Under the pieces are notes generated by a model. That model worked only from the letters and a program-made list of their open reading frames with translations, was not told the DNA's origin and ran no database searches. From positions 2,573,001 through 2,637,000 of the forward strand of contig NZ_JIAL01000001.1 of assembly GCF_000688455.1 (NCBI RefSeq): a stretch of 64,000 bases of DNA. Reading direction: 5' to 3'. The position numbers and the translations under genes were made by a program. This DNA is from Pseudacidobacterium ailaaui (GTDB taxonomy: Bacteria > Acidobacteriota > Terriglobia > Terriglobales > Acidobacteriaceae). Below, piece by piece: positions 15,976 through 25,008 of this stretch (within the stretch, counting starts at the first letter, position 1; the number at the start of each line of letters is the position of its first letter).

Positions 15976-16769
15976 ATGAGGATGATTCGGGCACTTTATA
16001 CGGCTGCCAGCGGAATGAGCGCGCAGCAGCTGAATCTGGACACGATCGCCAATAATCTGGCCAATTCATCGACTTCGGGTTTCCGCCAGCGCAGGCTGGA
16101 GTTTGAAGACATGATTTATCAGAACCTGGTAACACCGGGAGCTGCGCAGAGCCAGCAGACGGTCTCTGCCGGGCTACAGGTCGGTCTTGGAACAAGGTCG
16201 GCGGCTACGGAAGTCATTATGACGCAAGGGGACCTGAACCAGACAGGCAATCCGCTGGATCTGGCGATCCAGGGCAGCGGCTTTTTTCAGATCCAGCGCC
16301 CCGACGGGACGATTGCCTACACCCGCGCGGGCAGTTTTCATCTGAACAATCAGGGGCAGGTGGTCACTATTGACGGCGACCCCCTGATTCCGAGCATCAC
16401 AATTCCGCAAAATGCGACTTCGATCACCATCACGCAATATGGTGTCGTCAATGCGACTCTTCCCGGGCAGCAGAACCCCACGCAGCTGGGCAAATCCAGC
16501 TGGCCACCTTTGCCAATCCAGAAGGGCTGAACAGTATAGGCAATAACCTTTTTGAGGCCACGCTTTCTTCCGGGCAGGCTGTGCTGGATACTCCGGGTGG
16601 GACGCAGGGGTTGGGGACGTTACAGCAGGGATATCTCGAAAATTCGAATGTGGATGTTGTGACAGAGTTTGTGCAAATGGTGCTGGCACAGCGTGCTTAT
16701 GAGAGCAATTCCAAGGTCATTCGCGCGGCAGATGATATGTACAGCCAAGTGAATAACATGACGCGGTAG
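15976..16769 (+). pseudogene. flgG: flagellar distal rod protein FlgG, interrupted by a single-base frameshift
   Basis: The first frame (15976-16530) gives a normal FlgG N-terminus (MIRALYTAASGMSAQQLNLD) and D1 region, then runs into an unrelated 12-residue tail and TGA. The rest of FlgG, through the conserved C-terminal VDVVTEFVQMVLAQRAYESN, is in the next frame and ends at 16769. Adding one G to the GGG at 16488-16490 restores ...LGQIQLATFANPEG and a 264-residue protein, the usual FlgG length. Either a sequencing under-call or a real mutation; if real, the rod could not be completed. Confidence 0.9.
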
Positions 16770-16775
16770 GTACCA

Positions 16776-17219
16776 ATGCGGCCTGGGCTTTTTTTGTTGT
16801 TGCTGTTGACGGCATTTCCGGTACAGGGGGCCGAATGTAGTGTCCGCCATGAGGGCAAGGCCATCATTCGCTACCTTTCCGATGGGGTTCTGCACCGCCG
16901 ATGGGCCCTTGTGGCCGACTGCGCACATCCGGAGCGGCCATGGAAGCTGGAAGAAGCGGCAACGGATCTCCCGACTGAGGGTAAAGAGAGTTCCACTGGA
17001 GGCAGATCTGATCCAGTCGTGGTCAGGACCGGTGCGAAGGTGGTTCTCGTCATGAGCGATGCCGGCTCCCGAGTCGTTCTCACCGTCACGGCGCTCGGTC
17101 CGGGACAGAAGGGAGACCTGATTCATGTTCGCACTGAATTGGGAGCCATTCTGCAGGCCAGGGTCCAGTCAGCGGGACAGGTCGAATTCATGAATAGACC
17201 AAAATGGAACCATCCATGA
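16776..17219 (+). CDS. flgA: P-ring assembly chaperone FlgA (short form)
   Basis: A 147-residue protein with a Sec signal peptide (residues 1-18, MRPGLFLLLLLTAFPVQGA) and a C-terminal SAF-like segment (VVRTGAKVVLVMSD, then LGAILQARVQSAGQVEF) as in FlgA, the periplasmic chaperone for FlgI. E. coli FlgA is about 219 residues; this one lacks much of the N-terminal region. Placement between flgG and flgH/flgI supports the call. It overlaps flgH by four bases. Confidence 0.8.
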   Translation: MRPGLFLLLLLTAFPVQGAECSVRHEGKAIIRYLSDGVLHRRWALVADCAHPERPWKLEEAATDLPTEGKESSTGGRSDPVVVRTGAKVVLVMSDAGSRVVLTVTALGPGQKGDLIHVRTELGAILQARVQSAGQVEFMNRPKWNHP

Positions 17220-17929
17220 AGAGAAAATGCCTATGGATATCAGGGGTTCTTTGCTTGCTGTGCGGAGCAGGGTACGCCGCAGGCCATAAAGCAGAAAAGG
17301 GGCCCCGGCCTACTCCGCCAGACCTGGCTCTGCACACATACATCGAACGTGTGCGTGCGGAACATGCGGCCGAGGAGCATACACCGGGGGCCATCTGGAC
17401 AGAGAATGGACGATTGGCGAGACTATCGGCGGATGTAAAGGCATGCCGTATCCACGACCCGATTGCGATCGTTGTTTCTGAAAGCCTGGCTGCTTCTACC
17501 GATGGGACGGTAAAAAACTCGCGGTCGTCCAGTGCAAGCTCGCAGGTCTCCTCGCTCCTGGGCAAGCTTTCAGCAGGCAACGCCCTGAACAATCTCGTCA
17601 ATCAGACATCGGCATCGGGTCTGAATGCACAGGGTGAGAGTGTCACAAATTCCAGCCTGAGTACAACACTGGGCGGAGAAGTGGTTGATGTGCTGCCCAA
17701 CGGAATGCTGGTGGTCCAGGCCGTGCGGCAGTTGACCTTTAATCAGCAGACACAACTGATCAAAATGAGAGGGCTGGTGCGCCCTGAGGATGTGGACGCG
17801 CAGAACCAGGTGCTGTCCACAGCCATCAGTAGTTTGGAAGTCGAGGTGGTCGGCAAAGGGATCATTAATGACTACACCTACCGGCCGAATGCGGTTGTGC
17901 GCTTTTTGCAGAAGCTGCTCATCTTTTAA
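17216..17929 (+). CDS. flgH: flagellar L-ring protein FlgH
   Basis: About 237 residues with an N-terminal signal peptide. The Cys expected for the lipoprotein type is near residues 14-18 (LCLLCGAG), so it may be a lipoprotein. Conserved parts are IWTENGRLARL, DPIAIVVSES, and LPNGMLVVQAVRQLTFN...LIKMRGLVRPEDV, followed by GKGIINDYTYRPNAV near the C-terminus. It builds the outer-membrane bushing with FlgI. The ATG at 17216 overlaps the flgA stop; an upstream ATG at 17204 is less likely. Confidence 0.92.
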   Translation: MKRKCLWISGVLCLLCGAGYAAGHKAEKGPRPTPPDLALHTYIERVRAEHAAEEHTPGAIWTENGRLARLSADVKACRIHDPIAIVVSESLAASTDGTVKNSRSSSASSQVSSLLGKLSAGNALNNLVNQTSASGLNAQGESVTNSSLSTTLGGEVVDVLPNGMLVVQAVRQLTFNQQTQLIKMRGLVRPEDVDAQNQVLSTAISSLEVEVVGKGIINDYTYRPNAVVRFLQKLLIF

Positions 17930-17941
17930 GGAAAGAGGGAT

Positions 17942-19060
17942 ATGCGTTCGGCAGTATGGATATTCGTATGGATGCTGTTCCTGCCCCAGCAAATCCAGGC
18001 AGGTGCGCAGCGTGTGAAGCTGGCGCGCATCAAAGACATTGCCAGCGTTGAAGGCGTGCGCGATAACCAGCTTGTCGGCTATGGAATTGTAGTAGGACTG
18101 CGCGGTACTGGAGACAGCCAGCAGACAGTCTTTCCCTTGCAGACACTCGTATCCACGCTCCAGCGCATGGGCGTGAATCTGCAGCAGTCGCCTCAACTAT
18201 CGCAGATGCGTACGCAGAACATGGCGGCGGTCTTTCTTTCCGCCACGCTTCCGGCCTTTGCCCGGCCTGGAAACAAGATTGATGTTACGGTCTCCTCGGC
18301 GGGTGATGCGCGAAGCCTGGAAGGCGGACTTCTTTTGTTGACACCTCTTTACGGGCCCGATGGGCAGATCTATGCTGAGGCCCAGGGTCCGCTGGTGCTC
18401 GGTGGCTATGCGGTGGGTGCCAATGGCAACCTGAAACAGTACAACCATCCCACGACAGGTCGTGTTCCTGATGGAGCGATGGTGGAACGGGCCGTGCCTT
18501 TGGACCTTGCGCGGATGCGGACGCTCTCCCTGCTGTTAAATGATGCAGATTTCCGTACGGCGGAAATGATGGCAGCGGCCATCAATCGGGAGACAGGCAG
18601 GCCCCTGGCCCATGCGGTGGACAGTCGGCGCATCACTCTGGCTGTGCAACCCTCCGAGGATGTGCCTTCTCTACTTGCCGAGGTGGAATCGATAGAGGTA
18701 GAGACGTATCCGCGGGCCAAAGTTGTGATCAATGAAAGGACCGGAACCGTCGTCATCGGGGGTGACGTACGGTTGCAGCCGGTTTCCATTCTGCATGGCG
18801 GACTCTCTGTCAATGTGGTCACGGAATATCAGGTTTCCCAACCAGGCCCCTTCTCTCAGGGGACCACCCAGATTGTTCCGCAAACTACGATACAGACGCA
18901 GGACCAGCCGGTGAACCGCATTGAATTAAAGCAGGGGGCAACTGTGGATGAACTGGTCCGGGACCTACAGCAAATCGGTGCCTCGGCGCGGGACGTGATT
19001 TCCATTCTCCAGGCGATGAAAGAGGCCGGGGCGCTCGAAGCAGAGTTGGAGGTGCTGTGA
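17942..19060 (+). CDS. flgI: flagellar P-ring protein FlgI
   Basis: The 372-residue product has a signal peptide (about residues 1-21), then VKLARIKDIASVEGVRDNQL, GYGIVVGLRGTGDS, the central ring domain, and the C-terminal ELKQGATVDELVRDLQQIGASARDVISILQAMK of the family. It polymerises in the peptidoglycan layer with help from FlgA. Full length. The stop overlaps the flgJ GTG start. Confidence 0.95.
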   Translation: MRSAVWIFVWMLFLPQQIQAGAQRVKLARIKDIASVEGVRDNQLVGYGIVVGLRGTGDSQQTVFPLQTLVSTLQRMGVNLQQSPQLSQMRTQNMAAVFLSATLPAFARPGNKIDVTVSSAGDARSLEGGLLLLTPLYGPDGQIYAEAQGPLVLGGYAVGANGNLKQYNHPTTGRVPDGAMVERAVPLDLARMRTLSLLLNDADFRTAEMMAAAINRETGRPLAHAVDSRRITLAVQPSEDVPSLLAEVESIEVETYPRAKVVINERTGTVVIGGDVRLQPVSILHGGLSVNVVTEYQVSQPGPFSQGTTQIVPQTTIQTQDQPVNRIELKQGATVDELVRDLQQIGASARDVISILQAMKEAGALEAELEVL

Positions 19061-19392
19061 ATCCCATCTTGTTTGAGAATACTGCGGTCCATGCAGGGGG
19101 GGCGCAGCCGAATCCCCGGCTGGAGTCGGCGGCCCATGAGTTTGAAGCCATGCTGATGAAGGAAATGCTCAAGCCTCTTCAGGAAGACGGCCTGTTCCCC
19201 GACGAAAGTAGCACCGAAGGAAGTGCCGATACCCTGATGAGCTATGGCGCTGAGGCAATGGCCAAGGGCATCTCCGAGCATGGCGGGCTGGGCATCGCCA
19301 CTCAGATCCTGAAGCATTTTCAGGAAAGCATGAAGGACATGAAGGACATGGATGAGAATTCTCACAGAATCGAAAATGGACAACGACTATAA
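19057..19392 (+). CDS. flgJ: FlgJ-like rod-binding protein without muramidase domain
   Basis: A 111-residue protein corresponding to the N-terminal rod-cap domain of FlgJ (AAHEFEAMLMKEMLKPL, and YGAEAMAKGISEHGGLGIA). The C-terminal peptidoglycan hydrolase domain of the enterobacterial protein is missing, as in many bacteria. GTG start overlaps the flgI stop. The last codons overlap the predicted flgM promoter. A short tandem MKDMKDMD lies near the C-terminus. Confidence 0.85.
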   Translation: MNPILFENTAVHAGGAQPNPRLESAAHEFEAMLMKEMLKPLQEDGLFPDESSTEGSADTLMSYGAEAMAKGISEHGGLGIATQILKHFQESMKDMKDMDENSHRIENGQRL

Positions 19393-19414
19393 TGGGCTTC
19401 TGTTCTGCCGATAA
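19388..19414 (+). promoter_or_regulatory. sigma-28 promoter of flgM (TATAATGG-N11-GCCGATAA)
   Basis: GCCGATAA at 19407-19414 is a perfect sigma-28 -10. The eight bases TATAATGG at 19388-19395, 11 bases upstream, fit TAAAGTTT partly and have the correct spacing. It lies across the flgJ stop codon and 22 bases before the flgM ATG at 19437. This would let FliA drive its own anti-sigma factor and the following flgN-K-L genes as a late operon. Confidence 0.65.
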
Positions 19415-19436
19415 GCCTCAGTGAGGAGCAAGATCC

Positions 19437-19730
19437 ATGAATATACGTGATGGCCTGCACCAACTCCCGGAGGTGGCTGGAGTCACCGAAACTTCTGGCG
19501 TTTCAGGGATACAGCGGCAAACATCGGAAACAGTCACAGGCACAGATGCAACAGCGCAGGACACGACTGAACTCAGTCCGGAAGCCCGGTTTGCAAGCCA
19601 GGCCATGCAAGTGCCCGATGTTCGTCTGGACAAGGTTGCTGCCGTGCAGCAGGCCCTGAGCAGCGGGAACTATCAGGTAAGCGCTGAAGATGTAGCCGAG
19701 AAGATGATTCGGCAAATGGTCGGCAAGTAA
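19437..19730 (+). CDS. flgM: anti-sigma-28 factor FlgM
   Basis: A 97-residue, largely disordered protein whose C-terminal half has the FlgM pattern: ELSPEARFASQAM, then VRLDKVAAVQQALSSGNYQVSAEDVAEKMI. FlgM holds FliA inactive until the hook-basal body can export it. Strong AGGAG before the ATG. It lies behind a sigma-28 promoter and is followed by flgN and flgK, the usual late-gene order. Confidence 0.92.
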   Translation: MNIRDGLHQLPEVAGVTETSGVSGIQRQTSETVTGTDATAQDTTELSPEARFASQAMQVPDVRLDKVAAVQQALSSGNYQVSAEDVAEKMIRQMVGK

Positions 19731-19743
19731 TCTGGAAAATCCT

Positions 19744-20007
19744 ATGCAGCAGATGGAGCATCAGCCGGCGTCCATCGTTGAACTTTTGTGCCGTGCCATT
19801 GAAGCCCTGAAGAAGGCAGATGTCACGTCTATGGAGGACGTGTTGTCTTCGTGTGCAAGAGTGGAAAGGGCCGTCTCTTCACAAGAACAGGGCCAGGCGC
19901 TGGCACAAAGAAGGACACTGCAAAAACTTCTAGAGCACACCAGGCATAACCTCCACATTTTGGGGGGCGAAACGGGAAGAACGAGGGCAGAGAGATGGCG
20001 ACACTAA
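19744..20007 (+). CDS. flgN: FlgN-like export chaperone for FlgK/FlgL
   Basis: An 87-residue helical protein rich in Glu, Ala and Gln between flgM and flgK, the usual place of flgN. FlgN binds FlgK and FlgL before secretion. Sequence conservation in this family is weak and the protein is short (usual 130-160 residues), so the call rests on position, helicity and size. The end overlaps flgK by 13 bases. Confidence 0.6.
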   Translation: MQQMEHQPASIVELLCRAIEALKKADVTSMEDVLSSCARVERAVSSQEQGQALAQRRTLQKLLEHTRHNLHILGGETGRTRAERWRH

Positions 20008-21406
20008 ACGCAGCGTTCAGCATTGCGACGGGAGCACTGGAGGCGGCGCAATCTGCAATCAATGTGATTGCCAATAATGTATCCAATGCAAACACGCCTG
20101 GATACACAACAGAACTTCCGCAATGGCAGGAGAACGACACGATCAGCATTGGCGGCGTGAGCTACGGGCAGGGATCCACAATGACCGGGGCCTCATCGCA
20201 GCGCGACCTTGTGCTGGAGCAGCGTATCCAGCAACAGACGCAGCTTCAGCAGGACACGAATGCGCGTTACACGGCGCTTGACCAAATGCAGAACATCTTC
20301 AGCGCTTCCACGTCCACTTCTACGTCTTCTCCTTCGCTCGATATAGGGCAGAGCATCACTGGATTTTTCAGTTCGCTTTCGCAGCTGCAGGCCAGCCCGT
20401 CGGACTCATCCTTGCGGCAGTCGGTGCTGACAGCGGCCCAAACGCTGGTCAACGCGTTTCATTCGGCCTCCTCACAGTTATCGAGCCAACAAAATTCACT
20501 GGACCAACAGGTCGGCACCATTGTTTCGCAGGTGAATGCGCTTACGCAGAGTATTGCACAGTTGAACCAACAGATCGCGCAAGTCTCGCCTAATGGAGAT
20601 GCAGGGCAGCTGGAGGACCAGCGGCAATATGACATTCAGCAGCTTTCGCAGTGGATTGGCATTCATCAGATCAATACAGAGGACAACGGACTGACGATCA
20701 CCACATCGAGTGGTGCTCCGCTGGTTGTGAAGGGACAGGCATTCTCGCTTCGTACCGGGCTCTCGGGGGGACGACCCACATCTATGATGCTGAGGGTAAC
20801 GATCTGACTTCCGAACTGGCTGGAATGGGAGGACAACTCGGCGGGGTTCTGACCGTGCGAGACCAGGACATACCGCAGATGCAGAGCGCTTTGGACACGC
20901 TGGCCTACAACCTCGGAAGTGCGTTAAACAGCGCCAACCAGGCCGGTACGGATGCAAACGGAAATGCGGGAGGCGATCTGTTTACCCTGCCCTCTTCGAC
21001 GGCAGGGGCTGCGAGTCAGATCGCTGTAGCGATCACATCCGGGTCACAGATTGCTGCGGCAGCAACTGGAAACGGCTCTTCTGACAGCACAAATCTGGTG
21101 AGTATGTTGCAGATCCAGAACCAGTCGATTGTAGGTGGAACCACTGCCACCAGTTATTATGCGAGCTTTGTCTCTTCTTTGGGGAGCCTGGTCTCGGAGG
21201 TTTCCACGGAGAACGCTGCACAGCAGGCCTCTTTGACACAACTCACCACACAACGGGACTCGCTTTCCGCAGTGAACCAGAATGATCAGGCGGCCTTGCT
21301 TGAAAACCTGCAGCAGACGTATCAGGCTGCAGCGAAGGTCTTCACGATTCTGGATGCTGTCATGGCCTCGGCATTAAATCTGGGTGTTGAGACAACGGTG
21401 GCATAA
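19995..21406 (+). pseudogene. flgK: hook-filament junction protein FlgK, interrupted by a single-base frameshift
   Basis: The first frame (19995-20807) has a clear FlgK N-terminus (ATLNAAFSIATGALEAAQSA, then VIANNVSNANTPGYT) and coiled-coil Gln-rich region, then derails after LRTGLSGG. The remaining C-terminal part, with GGQLGGVLTVRDQDIPQMQ and the terminal helical region, is in the next frame and ends at 21406. One extra G in the G6 run at 20765-20770 restores a 470-residue FlgK of normal length. The slip site reads G GGG GGA, which also fits the X XXY YYZ pattern for -1 frameshifting. Confidence 0.9.
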
Positions 21407-21426
21407 CCCACAGAAAGGGCAAAATT

Positions 21427-22329
21427 GTGAGGTTTGATCCCCTTTATCTGAACCATGCGATTGCTGCGCTGGACCAGACATCTGCACTCCAGCAGCAATT
21501 AACGAATGAGCTTTCGAGCGGTAAGCGTGTCAATGTACCCGGTGATGATCCGGTCGCAGTCGGGCAGAATGTCCTGCTGTCGGCGCAGTTACAGATGAAT
21601 GACAGCTTTTCCCAAACGGAAAGTTCTCTTGTAGGGCGGATGCAGGTGACAGATTCGACCCTGGGCAGCGTTGTTTCCCAGCTGACGCAGGCTGTATCGC
21701 TTGCGACGCAAGGGAATAACGGGACCTTAAATGCAAGTGATCTGAAGTCGATAGCCAATGAACTTGCTGGCATCCGCGACGAGATCGTTTCACTGGCAAA
21801 CACTACCTACATGGGGACGTATCTGTTTTCCGGAAGTCAGGGCAATACAGCGCCCTTTTCTCTGGATACGTCCGTATCTCCCAACACCGTCAGCTACAAC
21901 GGCGATTCTGTGATTTCTTATGTGGTGACCCCAGATGGACAACAGATACAAGTCAATTTGCCAGGAAACACCATCTTCAATGATTCGGCAAATGATGTGC
22001 TGGGTATTCTGAACAATCTGATTGCGGAATTTTCTTCAGGCAGCTCCAGTGCAGCCAGCCAGGCGGATGCCACGGCGCTGGGCAATGCGCTGAACTACGT
22101 CAGCCAGCAGAGGGTTGTACTGGACAACTCCATTACCAGGCTGCAGGCAGCCCAGAGTTACACCCAGACGCAGGCAGCCCAGATGACCGCAGTGCAGACG
22201 GACCTGATGCAGACGGACATGGCCCAGGTCTCAACCCAGCTCAGTACCGCGGAGACCCAGCAATCCGCACTGATCCAGGTAGTGAATCTGCTGGAAAAGA
22301 ACAATGGAGATCTCTTCAGTCTGTTGTAA
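21427..22329 (+). CDS. flgL: hook-filament junction protein FlgL
   Basis: A 300-residue flagellin-fold protein. The N-terminus (MRFDPLYLNHAIAAL, then LTNELSSGKRVNVPGDDPVA) and the C-terminal helix (TAETQQSALIQVVNLLEKN) match FlgL. It links FlgK to the filament. GTG start 20 bases after flgK. It is the last gene of the block, with the convergent glycosyltransferase ending three bases away. No flagellin gene is in the window. Confidence 0.92.
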   Translation: MRFDPLYLNHAIAALDQTSALQQQLTNELSSGKRVNVPGDDPVAVGQNVLLSAQLQMNDSFSQTESSLVGRMQVTDSTLGSVVSQLTQAVSLATQGNNGTLNASDLKSIANELAGIRDEIVSLANTTYMGTYLFSGSQGNTAPFSLDTSVSPNTVSYNGDSVISYVVTPDGQQIQVNLPGNTIFNDSANDVLGILNNLIAEFSSGSSSAASQADATALGNALNYVSQQRVVLDNSITRLQAAQSYTQTQAAQMTAVQTDLMQTDMAQVSTQLSTAETQQSALIQVVNLLEKNNGDLFSLL

Positions 22330-22331
22330 TT

Positions 22332-23528
22332 TCATGCCGGCTGCATTGATTGGGTGGAAGGGGACTTTGTTCCAAGCACCTGTTCATAAATGGCCTGAAG
22401 CGAAGACAGGTTCACCTCTGGACTGTATTTCAAGAGAAATTGCTCTCGGGCCTTTTCTCTACATTGAAGATAGTCAGGATGTGCATGGAATTCCCGCATA
22501 CACGCAACCATGCTTTCTGGATGATTCGGGTCAAACAGCATACCGGTTTGATACGGAGTGATCATTTCAGGATAGGTCCCCAGGCGCGAAGCCAGCACGG
22601 GGGTTCCAACCGCAAGTGCCTCAATCACTACACGAGGCATCCCTTCATACCATAAGGAAGGACAGACCAGGGCCTTGGCCTTTCCCATCAAGTCCACAAC
22701 TTCTTCGCCACTCCGGGGACCGAGCCATTCAACATTGCTGAGAGTGCTGGCTGCCTGCCTTACTTCCTCTTCCAGAGGACCCGCGCCGGCGATGCGAAGG
22801 AAAGGCAGATCCGGTCCGTTTTTCCAGCATTCCAGCAGTACCCGGATACCTTTTTCTTCTGTCAACCGGCCAGCATAGAGAAAATACCCTCCGTCCCCAG
22901 CGCGCATACCTGGGTCATTATCCAGACAGTTGGCCTTTACGATGACCTTGTCGGAAGGTAACCCGCCCTCTACAAGCTTGTTTTTTGCGAATTCTGACAG
23001 AGCAATCAATCTGTCTATGGCTTTCCACCAAGTCCCAAGCTTCCAGTGGGAGAGCATTCCAGCAGTTGCTGCGGCAGTTCCCGCGCGGCTTTCCCGATAG
23101 CAGCCGTGCAGAACTCCGGAAATGCGGAGAGCTTTTCCTAAGCAGTCCTCACATATCTTGCCGTCTCGGAAGAACGAAGCTTTGGCACACAGCAGGCGAT
23201 AGTTATGCAGAGTATGTACCACGGGCACGCGCATTTGCTTGCACGTCCAGAAAATGCCCGGGGAAAACGTAGGGAACCAGTTGTGAACATGTACGATGTC
23301 AGGGCGGAAACGGACAATGGATTTTCGCAGCGCATCCGTCCCTTGGAAGCTGTAAAAGACGGCCAGGGCCGCCTCCAGCTTTCCCCGAATCCCAACGATG
23401 CCGTCGTTGTTTGCCTCCAGCAGTTCTACAGCAATGCCATTTTCCGCCAGCAGTTTTCTTTCGGACTGCACAACGGAATCCTCACCGCCTTTTTGCTGGT
23501 ATCGGTTATGAACAAGCAGGACTTTCAT
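22332..23528 (-). CDS. glycosyltransferase family 4 protein
   Basis: A 398-residue GT-B enzyme. The N-terminal domain starts MKVLLVHNRYQQKGGEDSV and includes DIVHVHNWFPTFSPG; the C-terminal domain has FLYAGRLTEEKGIRVLLE and the nucleotide-sugar motif PSLWYEGMPRVVIEALAVGTPV with the E-x7-E pattern. It transfers a sugar from a nucleotide donor to an unknown acceptor, probably in exopolysaccharide or cell-envelope synthesis. It is divergent from aroA with 79 bases between and convergent with flgL. Confidence 0.85.
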   Translation of the reverse strand: MKVLLVHNRYQQKGGEDSVVQSERKLLAENGIAVELLEANNDGIVGIRGKLEAALAVFYSFQGTDALRKSIVRFRPDIVHVHNWFPTFSPGIFWTCKQMRVPVVHTLHNYRLLCAKASFFRDGKICEDCLGKALRISGVLHGCYRESRAGTAAATAGMLSHWKLGTWWKAIDRLIALSEFAKNKLVEGGLPSDKVIVKANCLDNDPGMRAGDGGYFLYAGRLTEEKGIRVLLECWKNGPDLPFLRIAGAGPLEEEVRQAASTLSNVEWLGPRSGEEVVDLMGKAKALVCPSLWYEGMPRVVIEALAVGTPVLASRLGTYPEMITPYQTGMLFDPNHPESMVACMREFHAHPDYLQCREKAREQFLLKYSPEVNLSSLQAIYEQVLGTKSPSTQSMQPA

Positions 23529-23593
23529 TGCGATATTGGATGTATACCTTCAGAAATGGATTTCTACAACTTCGATGTCAATCTGCGACCTGT

Positions 23594-23599
23594 TACGAT
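23594..23599 (+). promoter_or_regulatory. extended -10 (TGTTACGAT) of aroA
   Basis: TACGAT preceded by TGT, an extended -10 form, ends eight bases before the aroA ATG. The intervening AAAAAGAA is purine-rich but no clear Shine-Dalgarno. The spacing suggests a very short or absent 5' leader. Confidence 0.35.
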
Positions 23600-23607
23600 A
23601 AAAAGAA

Positions 23608-24909
23608 ATGCTTGCTACTCAAACGGAACGTACCATCCGGCCTGCGCGCAATATTCTCGGAAGCCTGCGTCTGCCCGGCGACAAAAGCATTTCGCACCGC
23701 TATGCATTGCTGAGTGCATTGGCCTCCGGAACTACGAAACTCACCAATTTTTCCACGGGCGCGGACTGTGCCAGCAGTCTTGCGTGTGCTGAAGCACTCG
23801 GCGCAAAGGTCTCAAGCCTGGAAAACGGGGTCATTGAAATCACAGGGACCGGTGGACAATTCCAGGCGTCTGCCGTGCCGCTGGATTGCGGCAACTCGGG
23901 ATCGACCATGCGAATGCTGACTGGCCTGCTGGCTGCTACGCCCCATGCATACACTCTGGTCGGCGATGAGTCACTGAGCCGTCGCCCCATGGAGCGCGTG
24001 CGCAAGCCCATCTCGCAGATGGGAGCAGAGATCGCATTGACCGATGGTCATGCTCCAATCACAATCCGTGGCGGCAAGCTCAAGGCCATTGATTACGCAA
24101 CGCCCGTTCCCAGCGCACAGGTGAAGACAGCGGTACTTTTCGCTGGGCTGCAGGCTGAGGGCACAACAACAGTTCGCGAAACTGTGCGTACACGTGACCA
24201 TGGTGAGCTGGCTCTAAGGGCGTTTGGTGCCGAGCTGGAACGCCGGACTGATTCGGTCAGCATTAAGGGCGGCCAGTCTCTGCAGGGAATTGAGGCCGTT
24301 GTGCCCGGGGACATTTCCTCCGCAGCTTTCTTTCTCTGCGCGGCTGCACTTTTTCCAGGCTCAAACCTCGTCTTGGATGCCCTTGGCTTAAATCCAACAC
24401 GGGCCACCCTGCTGGATGTACTTACAGCTCTGGGCGCGCATATTGGAGTACTGAATCTTGAAGAAAAGCATGGCGAGCTCATCGGCACAGTGCAGGTAAA
24501 CGCCCCTGCCCAGGGACTGACAGGAACGACAATTTCCGGTGGACTCGCTGCCCAGTTGATTGATGAGCTGCCGGTACTGGCGGCCATCGCTCCCTACACG
24601 CAAAATGGGATTCGCATCCGCGATGCAAAGGAGCTGCGCGTCAAGGAATCGGACCGCATCGCACTGGTTGCCCGAAATCTGCGGGCCATGGGGGCTGAAG
24701 TTGAAGAATTTGAAGATGGCCTGGACGTTCCCGGTGGCCAGCAGCTCCATGGGGCCGAAATTCATTCCGGGGGAGACCATCGGATTGCGATGGCATTTTC
24801 TGTAGCGGCCCTCCGTGCCGAAGGCGAAACCCTCATTCAGGGCGCAGAGTCTGCTGCTATTTCTTTCCCCGAATTTTATGATCTGCTGGAGCAAATTGCT
24901 GAGAGGTGA
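23608..24909 (+). CDS. aroA: 3-phosphoshikimate 1-carboxyvinyltransferase (EPSP synthase)
   Basis: Joins PEP to shikimate-3-phosphate in the shikimate pathway. The 433 residues show the two-domain fold with LPGDKSISHR at 22-31, the GNSGSTMRML glyphosate/PEP-loop region at about 94-103, LSRRPMERVRKPI, and the C-terminal RVKESDRI and GGDHRIAMAFSV motifs. All are intact. It is alone on its strand in this region, with no other aro genes near; trpG lies 4.5 kb away on the other strand. Confidence 0.95.
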   Translation: MLATQTERTIRPARNILGSLRLPGDKSISHRYALLSALASGTTKLTNFSTGADCASSLACAEALGAKVSSLENGVIEITGTGGQFQASAVPLDCGNSGSTMRMLTGLLAATPHAYTLVGDESLSRRPMERVRKPISQMGAEIALTDGHAPITIRGGKLKAIDYATPVPSAQVKTAVLFAGLQAEGTTTVRETVRTRDHGELALRAFGAELERRTDSVSIKGGQSLQGIEAVVPGDISSAAFFLCAAALFPGSNLVLDALGLNPTRATLLDVLTALGAHIGVLNLEEKHGELIGTVQVNAPAQGLTGTTISGGLAAQLIDELPVLAAIAPYTQNGIRIRDAKELRVKESDRIALVARNLRAMGAEVEEFEDGLDVPGGQQLHGAEIHSGGDHRIAMAFSVAALRAEGETLIQGAESAAISFPEFYDLLEQIAER

Positions 24910-25008
24910 AAGAGGCAGGTTTTTTCATAGTGCGAAAGATGGTCAGATTTTTACAGTAACTCTGGTTCTTCCTCAGCTACGATGAACAAAATCAGGGAGG
25001 AAGAAAGA

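Noticed and set aside
20765-20771. Programmed -1 frameshift as the main explanation for flgK
   Set aside because: No downstream pseudoknot was evident, flgK is not known to use it, and flgG and the TonB gene show the same type of one-base loss at G runs. Kept only as an alternative.
23205-23792. Long plus-strand frames opposite the glycosyltransferase
   Set aside because: They are shadows of the minus-strand GT4 gene and of aroA in other frames.
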